DNA from: an uncultured Oscillospiraceae bacterium
GTDB lineage: Bacteria; Bacillota; Clostridia; Oscillospirales; Oscillospiraceae
Assembly: GCA_947630345.1 (NCBI GenBank)
Contig: CANRHF010000013.1
Location: 1 to 19,159 of the forward strand
Reading direction: 5' to 3'
Length of the DNA stretch: 19,159 nt
In this document: one piece after another, positions 1 through 7,258 of the stretch
How the letters are laid out: the number at the start of each line of letters is the position of its first letter
Position numbering within the stretch: position 1 is the stretch's first letter
Notes under the pieces: model-generated
The model's database searches: none
Told to the model about the DNA's origin: nothing
The model's input: only the letters and a program-made list of their open reading frames with translations
Program-made: the position numbers and the translations under genes

Positions 1-881
1 TGGAGGTAGAAGACGTCGCCGGGATAGGCCTCCCGTCCGGGGGGCCGGCGGATCAGCAGGGAGATGGCCCGGTAGGCCACGGCGTGCTTGCTCAGGTCGT
101 CGTAGATGCACAGCACGTCCTTGCCCTGGTGCATGAAGTATTCGCCCATGGTGCAGCCGGAGTAGGGGGCGATGTACTGCATGGGGGCCAGCTCCGAGGC
201 GGTGGCGGAGACCACGATGGTGTAGTCCATAGCCCCGCCCAGGGTCAGGTTGTTCACGATCTGGGCCACGGTAGACCGCTTCTGTCCGATGGCCACATAC
301 ACGCAGATGACATTTTTCCCCTTCTGATTCAGAATGGTGTCGGTGGCGATGGTGGTCTTGCCGGTCTGCCGGTCGCCGATGATCAGCTCCCGCTGGCCCC
401 GGCCGATGGGGATCATGGAGTCGATGGCCTTGATGCCGGTCTGTAAGGGCACGTTCACCGGCTCCCGGTCGATGATGCCCGGGGCGGGGGATTCAATGGG
501 GCGATAGTCCGCCGCCTCGATGGGGCCCTTGCCGTCGATGGGCTGGCCCAGGGCATCCACCACCCGGCCGATGAGCCCTTCGCCCACGGGGACGGAGACC
601 ACTCGGCCGGTGCGCTTGACGGTGTCCCCCTCCTGGATGCCCTGGTCGTTGCCCAGCACCACGATGGAAACCGCGTCCTCCTCCAGATTCTGGGCCATGC
701 CGTAGGCGCCGTTGGGGAACTCCACCAGCTCGCCGGCCATGCAGTTGTCCAGTCCGGCGGCCCGGGCGATGCCGTCGCCCACCAGGATGACCACGCCGGT
801 TTCGCTCTGCTCCAGGCGGGCCTCGTAATTTTTGATTTGTTCACGGATGATCTTGGTGATCTGCTCGTGTCTTGCTTCCAT
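1..881 (-). CDS. atpA: ATP synthase F1 subunit alpha (partial, C-terminal part off the left edge)
   Basis: This is the regulatory nucleotide-binding alpha subunit of the F1 head, which alternates with beta in the catalytic hexamer on the cytoplasmic side. The first 293 codons are present. They start with MEARHEQITKII and contain the P-loop GDRQTGKT; the frame still reads the family hallmark YPGDVFYL at the window edge. A full alpha subunit is about 500 residues, so roughly the last 200 lie outside. The ATG at 879-881 was chosen because it gives the normal alpha N-terminus and sits 30 bases after the atpH stop, with a modest purine-rich site (GCAGGGA) upstream. It is co-transcribed with atpH in the usual bacterial order. 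Only the 5' part is visible, so intactness beyond the edge is unknown. Confidence 0.97.
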   Translation of the reverse strand, partial: MEARHEQITKIIREQIKNYEARLEQSETGVVILVGDGIARAAGLDNCMAGELVEFPNGAYGMAQNLEEDAVSIVVLGNDQGIQEGDTVKRTGRVVSVPVGEGLIGRVVDALGQPIDGKGPIEAADYRPIESPAPGIIDREPVNVPLQTGIKAIDSMIPIGRGQRELIIGDRQTGKTTIATDTILNQKGKNVICVYVAIGQKRSTVAQIVNNLTLGGAMDYTIVVSATASELAPMQYIAPYSGCTMGEYFMHQGKDVLCIYDDLSKHAVAYRAISLLIRRPPGREAYPGDVFYL

Positions 882-911
882 AGCGTCCCTGCTTTCTTAT
901 TCCGTCGGAGG

Positions 912-1451
912 TCACAGGACCGTGGAGCGCAGCATGGCCCGGATGGCGTCCAGCCTGCCCGCCACGGTGTCCTCCACCCGTTTTCCGTCGTAGTCCAGCC
1001 GCACGCCCCCCAGGGTCTTGGGGTCCACCCGGCATTGGAGCTTCACGGTCTTGCCTGTGATCTGCTCCAGCTTTTCTGTCAAACGGCGGCGTTGTTCGTC
1101 CGTAAGGGCCACGGCGGTCACCGCCGTCACGCTCACGATGCCGTTGTCGGCGTAGTACCGCTCCCGAAAGACCTTCACACAGTCGGGAAACTGACGGGCA
1201 TAGCCCTTTTCGGAGAGCAGCTTGATAAAATTCAGCACATAGGGCTCCACTCGGCCTCGGAGGGCCTGGTCGGCGATGGCGCGCCGCTCCTGTTTGGGCA
1301 GCGCCGGAGAATCCAGCAGCCGGAGATATCCGGGCTCCTGGGCAAAAATCTCAGACAGGGATTCCAGCTCCTCCAGCATGGGACCGGAGAGGCCTTCGTC
1401 CCGGGCCAGGTCATAGAGCGCCTGACCGTAGCGCTCGGCGGCGGGGCTCAT
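912..1451 (-). CDS. atpH: ATP synthase F1 subunit delta
   Basis: The delta subunit (OSCP homologue) ties the top of the F1 head to the peripheral stalk made of b subunits. The 179-residue product has the normal family length. It has the typical start MSPAAERYGQALYDLA and a C-terminal region (VDPKTLGGVRLDYDGKRVEDT) matching the conserved delta tail that ends in a short helix (RLDAIRAML). Its ATG overlaps the atpF stop by four bases (ATGA), so the two are translationally coupled. Identification rests on sequence pattern plus position between atpF and atpA. Nothing looks broken. Confidence 0.96.
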   Translation of the reverse strand: MSPAAERYGQALYDLARDEGLSGPMLEELESLSEIFAQEPGYLRLLDSPALPKQERRAIADQALRGRVEPYVLNFIKLLSEKGYARQFPDCVKVFRERYYADNGIVSVTAVTAVALTDEQRRRLTEKLEQITGKTVKLQCRVDPKTLGGVRLDYDGKRVEDTVAGRLDAIRAMLRSTVL

Positions 1452-1951
1452 GCTTCACCACCCAGCTGCTCGATGAAGCGGTCCACCAGGGCGGCCTGCT
1501 CGTCGCCGTCCAGACTCTTGCCCACGACTTTTCCCGCAATGGCCAGGGCCAGGTCGGAGATTTCGTCTTTGGCATCGTTGACCGCCTTCTTCCGCTCCTG
1601 GGCAATGTCCGCTGCGGCCTTCTGCCGGATGGCGTCGGCCTCCCGGTTGGCCTGGCGGAGAATTTCCTCCTCCCGGCTCTGGCCCCGGGCCACGGCCTCC
1701 TTCACCAGCCGTTCCCCGGTGTCGGCGGCCACGGCGAGCTTCTGCTCATACTCCGCCCGCAGAGCCTCGGCCTCGGACCGGGCCTGACCGGCGGCGGCGT
1801 AGGTGTCGTCGATCTCCTTTTGACGGGAATCGATCATCTTCATCACCGGGCCGAACAGGAATTTTTTCAGCACGAAAAAGAGGGCCAGAAAGTTGGCGAG
1901 AGCAAATAGGGCGTCCCACAGGTTCACGCCCATAAAATCTTCAAATCCCAC
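1448..1951 (-). CDS. atpF: ATP synthase Fo subunit b
   Basis: The b subunit forms the peripheral stalk, with one N-terminal membrane helix and a long cytoplasmic coiled coil that holds delta and alpha still against rotation. The 167 residues show a hydrophobic segment at about 10-28 (LWDALFALANFLALFFVLKK). A charged, Ala/Glu/Arg-rich helix follows over the rest of the chain (for example EIDDTYAAAGQARSEAEALR). The start is GTG at 1949-1951, because AAGGAG lies nine bases upstream. The next in-frame ATG (1933) would be too far from that site and would trim the N-terminus. It overlaps atpH by four bases. Confidence 0.96.
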   Translation of the reverse strand: MGFEDFMGVNLWDALFALANFLALFFVLKKFLFGPVMKMIDSRQKEIDDTYAAAGQARSEAEALRAEYEQKLAVAADTGERLVKEAVARGQSREEEILRQANREADAIRQKAAADIAQERKKAVNDAKDEISDLALAIAGKVVGKSLDGDEQAALVDRFIEQLGGEA

Positions 1952-1991
1952 GCTTTTTCGCTCCTTTCGTCAAAAAATGGGGAGAAGAAGA

Positions 1992-2234
1992 TCAGTTGAT
2001 GCCGAACATGATGACGAAGGCGATGATCAGGGAGTAGATGCCGGTGGTCTCCGCCACGGCGCAGCCCAGCAGCATGTTGGTCCGCAGGGTACTGGTGGCC
2101 TCGGGCTGACGGGCCATGCCCTCCAGAGCTTTGCTTACGGCGATGCCTTCGCCGATGCCGGGGCCGATGGCGCCGATGCCCATGCAGATGCCGGCGCCGA
2201 TGGCGCAGGCGGCCTTAATAATCGCGTGTTCCAT
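1992..2234 (-). CDS. atpE: ATP synthase Fo subunit c, sodium-type ion site
   Basis: The c subunit is the proteolipid hairpin that makes the rotor ring and carries the coupling ion. The 80 residues form two membrane helices joined by the polar loop ARQPEA (41-46). Helix 1 has the glycine repeat GIGAIGPGIGEG. Helix 2 carries the ion-binding Glu62 in AETTGIYS. Next to it are Thr63 and Tyr67, and helix 1 has Glu29 where Ilyobacter tartaricus has the sodium ligand Gln32. This matches the Na+ signature (Q/E, ES/T, Y) better than the H+ pattern, so sodium coupling is inferred. The ATG is preceded by GGGAGGA at good spacing. It lies 60 bases after atpB and 40 before atpF. Confidence 0.97.
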   Translation of the reverse strand: MEHAIIKAACAIGAGICMGIGAIGPGIGEGIAVSKALEGMARQPEATSTLRTNMLLGCAVAETTGIYSLIIAFVIMFGIN

Positions 2235-2294
2235 AATAATAAATTCCTCCCAAAATGATAGTTGACTATTTCAAGAAAGCGAGACTTTCCACTT

Positions 2295-3188
2295 TCACGC
2301 AGGGACTTCCTCCGGCGGCGGGCAGGCCCCGGAGATATAGACCATGCTCAGCAGGCTGAACACAAAGGCCTGGATAAAGCCGGAGAACAGGTCAAAGTAC
2401 AGCGACAGCACCGCCGGAATGCCGAACTCCAAAATGGGCACACCGGTGAGGAGCCCGGAAAACTCCAGCAATCCCAGCAGCCCCACCACGGCCATGATGA
2501 TGCCCACGATCCACAGCGGCATTTTCTTCCGCTTTTTTCCCAGGAAGAACAGCCCACCGCCCAGGGCCAGCACCACCACCGGCACGATCCAGGTGCCGGA
2601 GATCAGGCCGATCAGGATGGTGGAGGCGGCGCTGAGGGCGGTGTAGAGGATGCTGGTAATCACCCCGCCGCCGGCCACATTGCCGAAGTGACGGAAGGCC
2701 ATGCTGACGGGCTGGGCCACCTCGGAGATCAGATTCATGGGGGTCATCACCGCTACCGGCTCGGTAAAACCCTTGAGCCAGCCGAGAAAGCCGTTGCGCT
2801 TGATGGAGTTGTACCAGATGATGGCGCTGACCATCAGCGCCCAGGTCAGGGTCACGCTCAGGTCCGCCGTGGTGGAGCGGAAGAAGCCCAGCATACTGAT
2901 CAGGGACCCGCAGATGGAGGACAGAAACAGGGTGCCGATAAAGGGCGTCCAGGCGACGTTGTGCTCCCCCATGGTCTCCACCACCAGGGTGCGGAGCATG
3001 GTCACCGCCTTTTCCACCAAAACCTGGACTTTTCCGGGGCGCTTTTGCAGGTTTTTCCCCAGAAAGTAGCCGGTGATGCTGAGAAATACCGTCACCAGCA
3101 GCAGCGAAAGGGTGGTCTGGGTCACGGGGATGCCCCCGAAAATGGGGATATAAAAATAGATGTACGCGCCGTTGACATTCACATTCAT
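2295..3188 (-). CDS. atpB: ATP synthase Fo subunit a
   Basis: Subunit a is the membrane stator that gives ions two half-channels to the c-ring. The 297 residues are polytopic. The essential stator arginine is Arg166 in the motif FRHFGN, and the last-helix motif GFIQAFVFSLLSMVY (270-284) is intact. Between those two conserved helices lies an extra stretch at about residues 201-250. It has two hydrophobic runs separated by the basic turn GKKRKKMP and is not part of the compact E. coli-type core as I know it. The ATG at 3186-3188 overlaps the atpI stop (ATGA) and gives the N-terminus MNVNVNGAYIYF. The frame stays open upstream, but the extension overlaps atpI and is rejected. Confidence 0.96.
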   Translation of the reverse strand: MNVNVNGAYIYFYIPIFGGIPVTQTTLSLLLVTVFLSITGYFLGKNLQKRPGKVQVLVEKAVTMLRTLVVETMGEHNVAWTPFIGTLFLSSICGSLISMLGFFRSTTADLSVTLTWALMVSAIIWYNSIKRNGFLGWLKGFTEPVAVMTPMNLISEVAQPVSMAFRHFGNVAGGGVITSILYTALSAASTILIGLISGTWIVPVVVLALGGGLFFLGKKRKKMPLWIVGIIMAVVGLLGLLEFSGLLTGVPILEFGIPAVLSLYFDLFSGFIQAFVFSLLSMVYISGACPPPEEVPA

Positions 3189-3589
3189 GTCAGGCGATCC
3201 TCCTTCTTCCGGAAAAATGCCCCCAGGGTCAGGATCAAGCGGGGGAAAAGCAGGGGCAGCAGCAGGGCGATCAGGTTGCACTGCCCGCTTCTGGCGGCGA
3301 GAAACAGTCCCAAAAACAGCCCGGCGTACCGCAGCAGGAAGGAGACGGCAATGACGCTCTGGCCGCCCTTCACGTTCTGCTGCTCCGCCCGGTCCGCAGC
3401 GGCGTTGACCCCCACGCTCATCAGCAGGAAGTTGGCCAGGGACAGCCCGCCGCCGATCAGCCCGCCCCACAGGACCGTCAGCTCCCAGTATCCCAGGGCG
3501 GCGAATATGGCGAACATGACGGCGACCCCCGCCGCCATTCCCCCGGTGACGAGGAGCGTTTCCTTCAGGACGGTTTTCCTGGAATCCAT
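3185..3589 (-). CDS. atpI: ATP synthase subunit I (AtpI-like)
   Basis: This small membrane protein sits just ahead of atpB. AtpI proteins are accessory factors linked to c-ring assembly or ion supply and are not part of the finished enzyme. The 134 residues start MDSRKTVLKETLLV and contain four hydrophobic segments, among them GLIGGGLSLANFLLM, typical of the family. The ATG at 3587-3589 was chosen because AGGAGA lies seven bases before it. The longer open frame would run back through atpZ. It overlaps atpB by four bases and follows atpZ by 10 bases. The match is by pattern and position; the family is poorly conserved. Confidence 0.85.
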   Translation of the reverse strand: MDSRKTVLKETLLVTGGMAAGVAVMFAIFAALGYWELTVLWGGLIGGGLSLANFLLMSVGVNAAADRAEQQNVKGGQSVIAVSFLLRYAGLFLGLFLAARSGQCNLIALLLPLLFPRLILTLGAFFRKKEDRLT

Positions 3590-3599
3590 AGTCTTCTCC

Positions 3600-3860
3600 T
3601 CAAGCGTGATCGTTGAAAAACACATCAGGGGGCTCGTCCTTTTTTTCCTTGGAGATCCGGTCCAGTACCCGAAGGCTGGATAAAAACCCTTCCAGGGCGC
3701 ACACCGCTCCAAAGGCTACCCCCACCCACAGCACCCAGTCCCCCAGGGAAAAGGTGTCCCGGAGCCAGGTGGCCAGCCACACGCAGCCGGCCAGCGGCAC
3801 GGCGACGGACAGCCCCAGCTGGGTGAGCCAGACCAGCAGCTGCAAATTCTTCAAAGGCAA
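3600..3860 (-). CDS. atpZ: AtpZ/AtpI-family small membrane protein, first gene of the atp operon
   Basis: This 86-residue protein has two predicted membrane helices (about 8-30 and 38-62) and a charged tail (RVLDRISKEKKDEPPD). AtpZ-type proteins are common first genes of clostridial and bacillar atp operons and are thought to help Mg2+/Ca2+ entry or ATP synthase assembly. The start is not ATG: either TTG at 3858-3860 or TTG at 3852-3854, both close downstream of a GAGGGGG site. The first is given here. The mapped promoter lies only about 20 bases upstream, so this is the first gene of the transcript. Function is inferred from size, topology and position. Confidence 0.75.
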   Translation of the reverse strand: MPLKNLQLLVWLTQLGLSVAVPLAGCVWLATWLRDTFSLGDWVLWVGVAFGAVCALEGFLSSLRVLDRISKEKKDEPPDVFFNDHA

Positions 3861-4094
3861 AGACCCCCTCTTGATCTAAAGGCTATTATACTCCATGGCG
3901 GAGGAAGATTCAAGGCAAATTGCCTCCCTTTCTCAAATATTTTTTCGTTCCGGCGCTGATGGAGCGTTTTTTGATCGAAGGGAAAGTTTTTCGGGAAAGG
4001 GGCTTTCCTTTTTTCCCAAAATATTGTAAACTAGAGAAAAACCCCACACCGATCCGGAAGAAGAGGCATATTCTACCCATAGAGGTGGTTTGGA
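3861..4094. other. Divergent intergenic region between the atp operon and the recD2 cluster
   Basis: This AT-richer 234-base spacer contains the atp promoter reading left. For the rightward cluster I see no convincing sigma-A promoter. On the plus strand there are two small hairpins each followed by six T: arms CGCT/AGCG with T-run 3967-3972, and arms GGAAAG/CTTTCC (3994-4008) with T-run 4009-4014. They resemble weak terminators but no plus-strand gene ends before them, so they may be leader attenuators or chance. Confidence 0.4.
3885..3913 (-). promoter_or_regulatory. sigma-A promoter of the atp operon
   Basis: Read on the minus strand, TTGAAT (3908-3913) and a perfect TATAAT (3885-3890) are separated by exactly 17 bases. 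Transcription should start near 3878, giving a leader of about 20 bases before atpZ. A small perfect inverted repeat (AGGCAA, one base, TTGCCT; 3913-3925) touches the -35 element and could bind a regulator. That is speculation. Confidence 0.75.
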
Positions 4095-4451
4095 ATGCTT
4101 CTGACGGTGATTTTGGGATGCCTGGCGGCCTTCGGCGCGGTCTGCGCCCTGGCCTGCCTGGTGGGACTGGCCCTGCCCAAGCCCAGAGGGGCGGCGGTCT
4201 GCCTGGGCCGGACGGCCTTCGCCGCGCGCTGGCTGTGGCTTAAGGAGCTGGGGCTTATCCCCGGACGGCTGATTTGGGCGGAGTGTCCCCTGGACGAGGG
4301 GGAGCGGGCAAGGCTTCAGGATCGGGGCGTGGAATTTTGCAGTCTGGCGGAGCTGCCCGCCCGGCTGGCGCGGGAGGCGGAGACCCTTGGGGGAACAGGA
4401 GCTGGAGATCTTACAGGGCGCGATCAGCGCGGTAGTATACCAAAACTATGA
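4095..4451 (+). CDS. Small membrane-anchored protein of unknown function
   Basis: I do not recognise this 118-residue protein. It begins with one hydrophobic segment (residues about 2-26, MLLTVILGCLAAFGAVCALA) followed by a soluble domain rich in Arg, Leu and Glu (for example LIWAECPLDEGERARL and VEFCSLAELPARL). A purine-rich AGAGGTGG lies about six bases before the ATG. Its last 22 codons overlap the proposed recD2 start in another frame, which suggests coupling, or that the true gene ends earlier or is less conserved at its tail. It is the first plus-strand gene of a cluster with recD2, comF and mreB. It could be a spurious open frame, but the signal-anchor start and ribosome binding site argue for a real gene. 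Confidence 0.55.
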   Translation: MLLTVILGCLAAFGAVCALACLVGLALPKPRGAAVCLGRTAFAARWLWLKELGLIPGRLIWAECPLDEGERARLQDRGVEFCSLAELPARLAREAETLGGTGAGDLTGRDQRGSIPKL

Positions 4452-6606
4452 CAATGGCTACGCCGTGCTGCGCCTGGACTGCGGCAGCGGCCAGACCGTC
4501 ACTGTGGTGGGCACCGTGCCCATGCCGGCGGTGGGGGAGCGGCTGGTGGTGACCGGCCGCTGGGCCAGCCACGCCAACTACGGCCGCCAGTTTGAGGCGG
4601 AATTTCTGGAGCGGCTGATGCCCCAGAGTGGCGCGGAAATTTTGGCCTACCTGTCTAGCGGCGCCATCAAGGGCATCGGCGTGAAAATGGCGGCCCGGAT
4701 TGTCTCCCAGTTTGGGGACGACACCCTGCGGATCTTGGAGCGGGAGCCGGAGAAGCTGGCCCAGGTGCCGGGCATTTCCCAGGCCAAGGCCATCGCCGTG
4801 GGCCAGCTGTTCCGGGCCCAGTCCGGGCTGCGGCAGATCATGGAATTTTTCGCCCTACATCACCTGCCGGCGGAGCTGGCGGTGCGTACCTATAAAATCT
4901 ACGGGGAGCAGACCATGGAGCTGCTCTATCAGGATCCCTATCTGCTGATGGACGACGGGCTGGACGCCCCCTTCGCCCCGGTGGACGCCTTCGCCGTGGA
5001 GCTGGGGGTGGCCGCCGACGATCCTCGGCGGGTGGAGGCGGGGCTGCTGTTCGAGATGCGCTACAACCTGGCCGCCGGGCACAGCTTTCTGCCCAGGGAC
5101 AAGCTGGCCCTGGCCACAGGGCAGCTGCTCTCCATCTCCCAAGAGGCCGCGGCGGAAGGGATAAACCGGCTGCTGGAGGCGAAGAGGCTGATCGGGGACC
5201 GGCTGGCGGGGATCGACATTGCCTACCTGCCGGAGCTGTACCAGGCGGAGACGGAGGCGGCCCGCCGCCTGCGGGAGCTGGCGGGGGGAGAATACACCGC
5301 CCCCGCCGATTTGGAGGGGATGCTTGCCCAGGCGGAAAGGAGCAGCGGCCTGAAATACGCGCCCCAGCAGGCCCGGGCCATCCGGGAGGCGGCCCAGGCC
5401 GGGGTCCTGCTGATCACCGGCGGCCCCGGCACCGGCAAGACCACCATTTTGAACGGCGTGCTGTCCCTCTATTCTCAGATGGGCCTCAAGTGCCTGCTGG
5501 CCGCCCCTACGGGCCGGGCCGCCAAGAGGCTGACCGAGGTGACGGGCCGGGAGGCCTCTACCATCCACCGGCTCTTAGAGGCAGGCATCGACCCCAATAC
5601 CGGGAAAATGTTCTTCGCCCGGGACGAGAGCAATCCCCTCCGGGCAGACGCGGTGATCGTGGACGAGATGAGCATGGTAGACGTGCTGCTGCTGGGAAGC
5701 CTGCTCCGGGCCATTCCGCCCCGCAGGCGGCTGATTTTGGTGGGGGACCCGGACCAGCTCCCCCCGGTGGGGCCGGGGTTTCCCTTTGGGGATATGCTCC
5801 GCAGCGCCGTGCTGCCCACGGTGCGGCTGACGGAAATTTTCCGCCAGGCCCAGCAGAGCTTGATCGTCATGAACGCCCACCGGGTCAACCGGGGGGAGCT
5901 GCCGGACCTCCGGAGTCGGAACAGCGACTTTTTCTTCCTGCCCTGCCGGTCGGAGGAGGCGGTGGCCCAGACCATCACCGACCTGTGCGAAAAGCGGCTG
6001 CCCAAAAACATGGGCATTCCCGCCGGGCAGATCCAGGTGCTTTCCCCCACCCGGAAGGGCGCAGTGGGCACCTGGGAGCTGAACAAGCGGCTTCAGGCCC
6101 GGCTCAACCCTTCGTCTCCGGCCAAAAAGGAGCGGACCTGGGGCGGATTTTCCTACCGGGAGGGGGACCGGGTGATGCAGATCCGGAACAACTATGATAT
6201 TCTGTGGAAGAAAACCGACGGCTCCGCCGTCGGGGCTGGGATCTTCAACGGGGATGTGGGAACCATCCGGGAGATCGACCCCGCCATGGAGACCGTGACT
6301 GTGATTTTTGAGGACCGGGAGGCGGAGTACGACTTCACCCAGCTGGGGGAGCTGGAACCGGCCTACGCCATGACCGTCCACAAGAGCCAGGGCAGCGAGT
6401 ACCGGGCGGTGGTCATGTCCGTGTGGGGCGGCAGCGGGTATCTTTACAACCGGAGCGTGTTGTACACCGCCATCACCCGGGCCCGGGAACTGCTGATTTT
6501 AGTGGGCAGGCCGGAAACGGTGGAGACCATGACCAATGCCGTCCGGGTAGGCAGGCGCTACACGGGCCTCAAGCTCCGGCTTCAGGAGAAGGACCATGTT
6601 GTTTGA
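4387..6606 (+). CDS. recD2: RecD2-family 5'-3' DNA helicase (SF1B)
   Basis: RecD2 is a stand-alone superfamily 1B helicase that moves 5' to 3' on single-stranded DNA and acts in repair and replication-fork tolerance without RecBC. The 739 residues show the full layout. An N-terminal OB-like region opens LQGAISAVVYQN. Helix-hairpin-helix segments follow (GAIKGIGVKMAARIV, LAQVPGISQAKAIAVG). Then come the Walker A motif GGPGTGKT (345-352), motif II VDE (425-427), motif III GDPDQLPPVG, and the C-terminal motifs VHKSQGSEY and YTAITRARELL. The start is TTG at 4387, where the translation matches the family N-terminus and GGAG-type purines lie just upstream. No ATG fits. It overlaps the small gene upstream and comF downstream (11 bases). 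Confidence 0.96.
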   Translation: MGEQELEILQGAISAVVYQNYDNGYAVLRLDCGSGQTVTVVGTVPMPAVGERLVVTGRWASHANYGRQFEAEFLERLMPQSGAEILAYLSSGAIKGIGVKMAARIVSQFGDDTLRILEREPEKLAQVPGISQAKAIAVGQLFRAQSGLRQIMEFFALHHLPAELAVRTYKIYGEQTMELLYQDPYLLMDDGLDAPFAPVDAFAVELGVAADDPRRVEAGLLFEMRYNLAAGHSFLPRDKLALATGQLLSISQEAAAEGINRLLEAKRLIGDRLAGIDIAYLPELYQAETEAARRLRELAGGEYTAPADLEGMLAQAERSSGLKYAPQQARAIREAAQAGVLLITGGPGTGKTTILNGVLSLYSQMGLKCLLAAPTGRAAKRLTEVTGREASTIHRLLEAGIDPNTGKMFFARDESNPLRADAVIVDEMSMVDVLLLGSLLRAIPPRRRLILVGDPDQLPPVGPGFPFGDMLRSAVLPTVRLTEIFRQAQQSLIVMNAHRVNRGELPDLRSRNSDFFFLPCRSEEAVAQTITDLCEKRLPKNMGIPAGQIQVLSPTRKGAVGTWELNKRLQARLNPSSPAKKERTWGGFSYREGDRVMQIRNNYDILWKKTDGSAVGAGIFNGDVGTIREIDPAMETVTVIFEDREAEYDFTQLGELEPAYAMTVHKSQGSEYRAVVMSVWGGSGYLYNRSVLYTAITRARELLILVGRPETVETMTNAVRVGRRYTGLKLRLQEKDHVV

Positions 6607-7258
6607 ATGGTTGAAGGCCCTCCTGTTTCCGCCCAAGTGTGTGCTGTGCGGGAAGCTTCTGGAGCGGGAGGAGACGGACCTGTGCCATGAATGCCGGACG
6701 GACAGGCCCCTGTATCCCCGGCCCTCCGGCGGAAAGGAATTTATTGACCGATGGACCGCGGTGTGGTATTATGACACTGTGGTGCGGCGCAGTTTGCTGC
6801 GGTACAAGTTTCACGGCGCCCGGCACTATGCCTCCTGCTATGGCAGAATGCTGGCCATGAAGCTGACGGAGGAAGATCTGACGGATTTCGATCTGCTTAC
6901 CTGGATTCCGGTCAGCGCCAAGCGCCTGCGGAAGCGGGGCTACGATCAGGCCCAGCTTTTGGCCCAGGCGGTGGGCGCGGAATTGGGCAGGGAACCCACG
7001 CCCACGCTTCGGAAGAAATGGGACAACCCGCCCCAGTCCGGCATATCCGGACCGGCCCAGCGCCGGGCCAACGTGCTGGGGATTTACCAGGTCTTGGACC
7101 CGGAACGGGTGCGGGGAAAGAACATACTGCTGCTGGACGATATTCTCACCACCAGCGCCACCGCCAGCGAGTGCGCGCGGATGCTGCTGACGGTGGGAGC
7201 GGAGCGCGTGACCCTGGGCGCGGTAGCCGCCGGGGGGAGAAAAAAGGATAACGGGTGA
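6596..7258 (+). CDS. comFC: ComF-family phosphoribosyltransferase-like protein
   Basis: ComF proteins combine a zinc ribbon with a type I phosphoribosyltransferase fold and are needed for natural DNA uptake in Bacillus and others. Their enzymatic role is unclear. The 220 residues have four zinc cysteines (Cys15, Cys18, Cys30, Cys33), the family block RYKFHGARHYA (70-80), RKRGYDQAQLLA (112-123), and the PRPP-binding loop LLLDDILTTSAT (178-189, acidic pair 181-182). The length is normal. The ATG lies inside the last codons of recD2 and the stop overlaps the next start, so it is tightly coupled. Pairing with a helicase suits a DNA-handling role, but no competence genes are in view. Confidence 0.92.
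   Translation: MLFEWLKALLFPPKCVLCGKLLEREETDLCHECRTDRPLYPRPSGGKEFIDRWTAVWYYDTVVRRSLLRYKFHGARHYASCYGRMLAMKLTEEDLTDFDLLTWIPVSAKRLRKRGYDQAQLLAQAVGAELGREPTPTLRKKWDNPPQSGISGPAQRRANVLGIYQVLDPERVRGKNILLLDDILTTSATASECARMLLTVGAERVTLGAVAAGGRKKDNG

Noticed and set aside
3189..3470. Extended start of atpB (391 codons instead of 297)
   Set aside because: The extension reads through atpI in another frame and has no membrane or family pattern; the ATGA overlap start at 3188 is the normal one.
2262..3683. Plus-strand open frame of 473 codons across atpB and atpI
   Set aside because: It lies antisense to two certain ATP synthase genes; the His/Gln/Gly-rich product is typical of antisense reading of membrane-protein codons.
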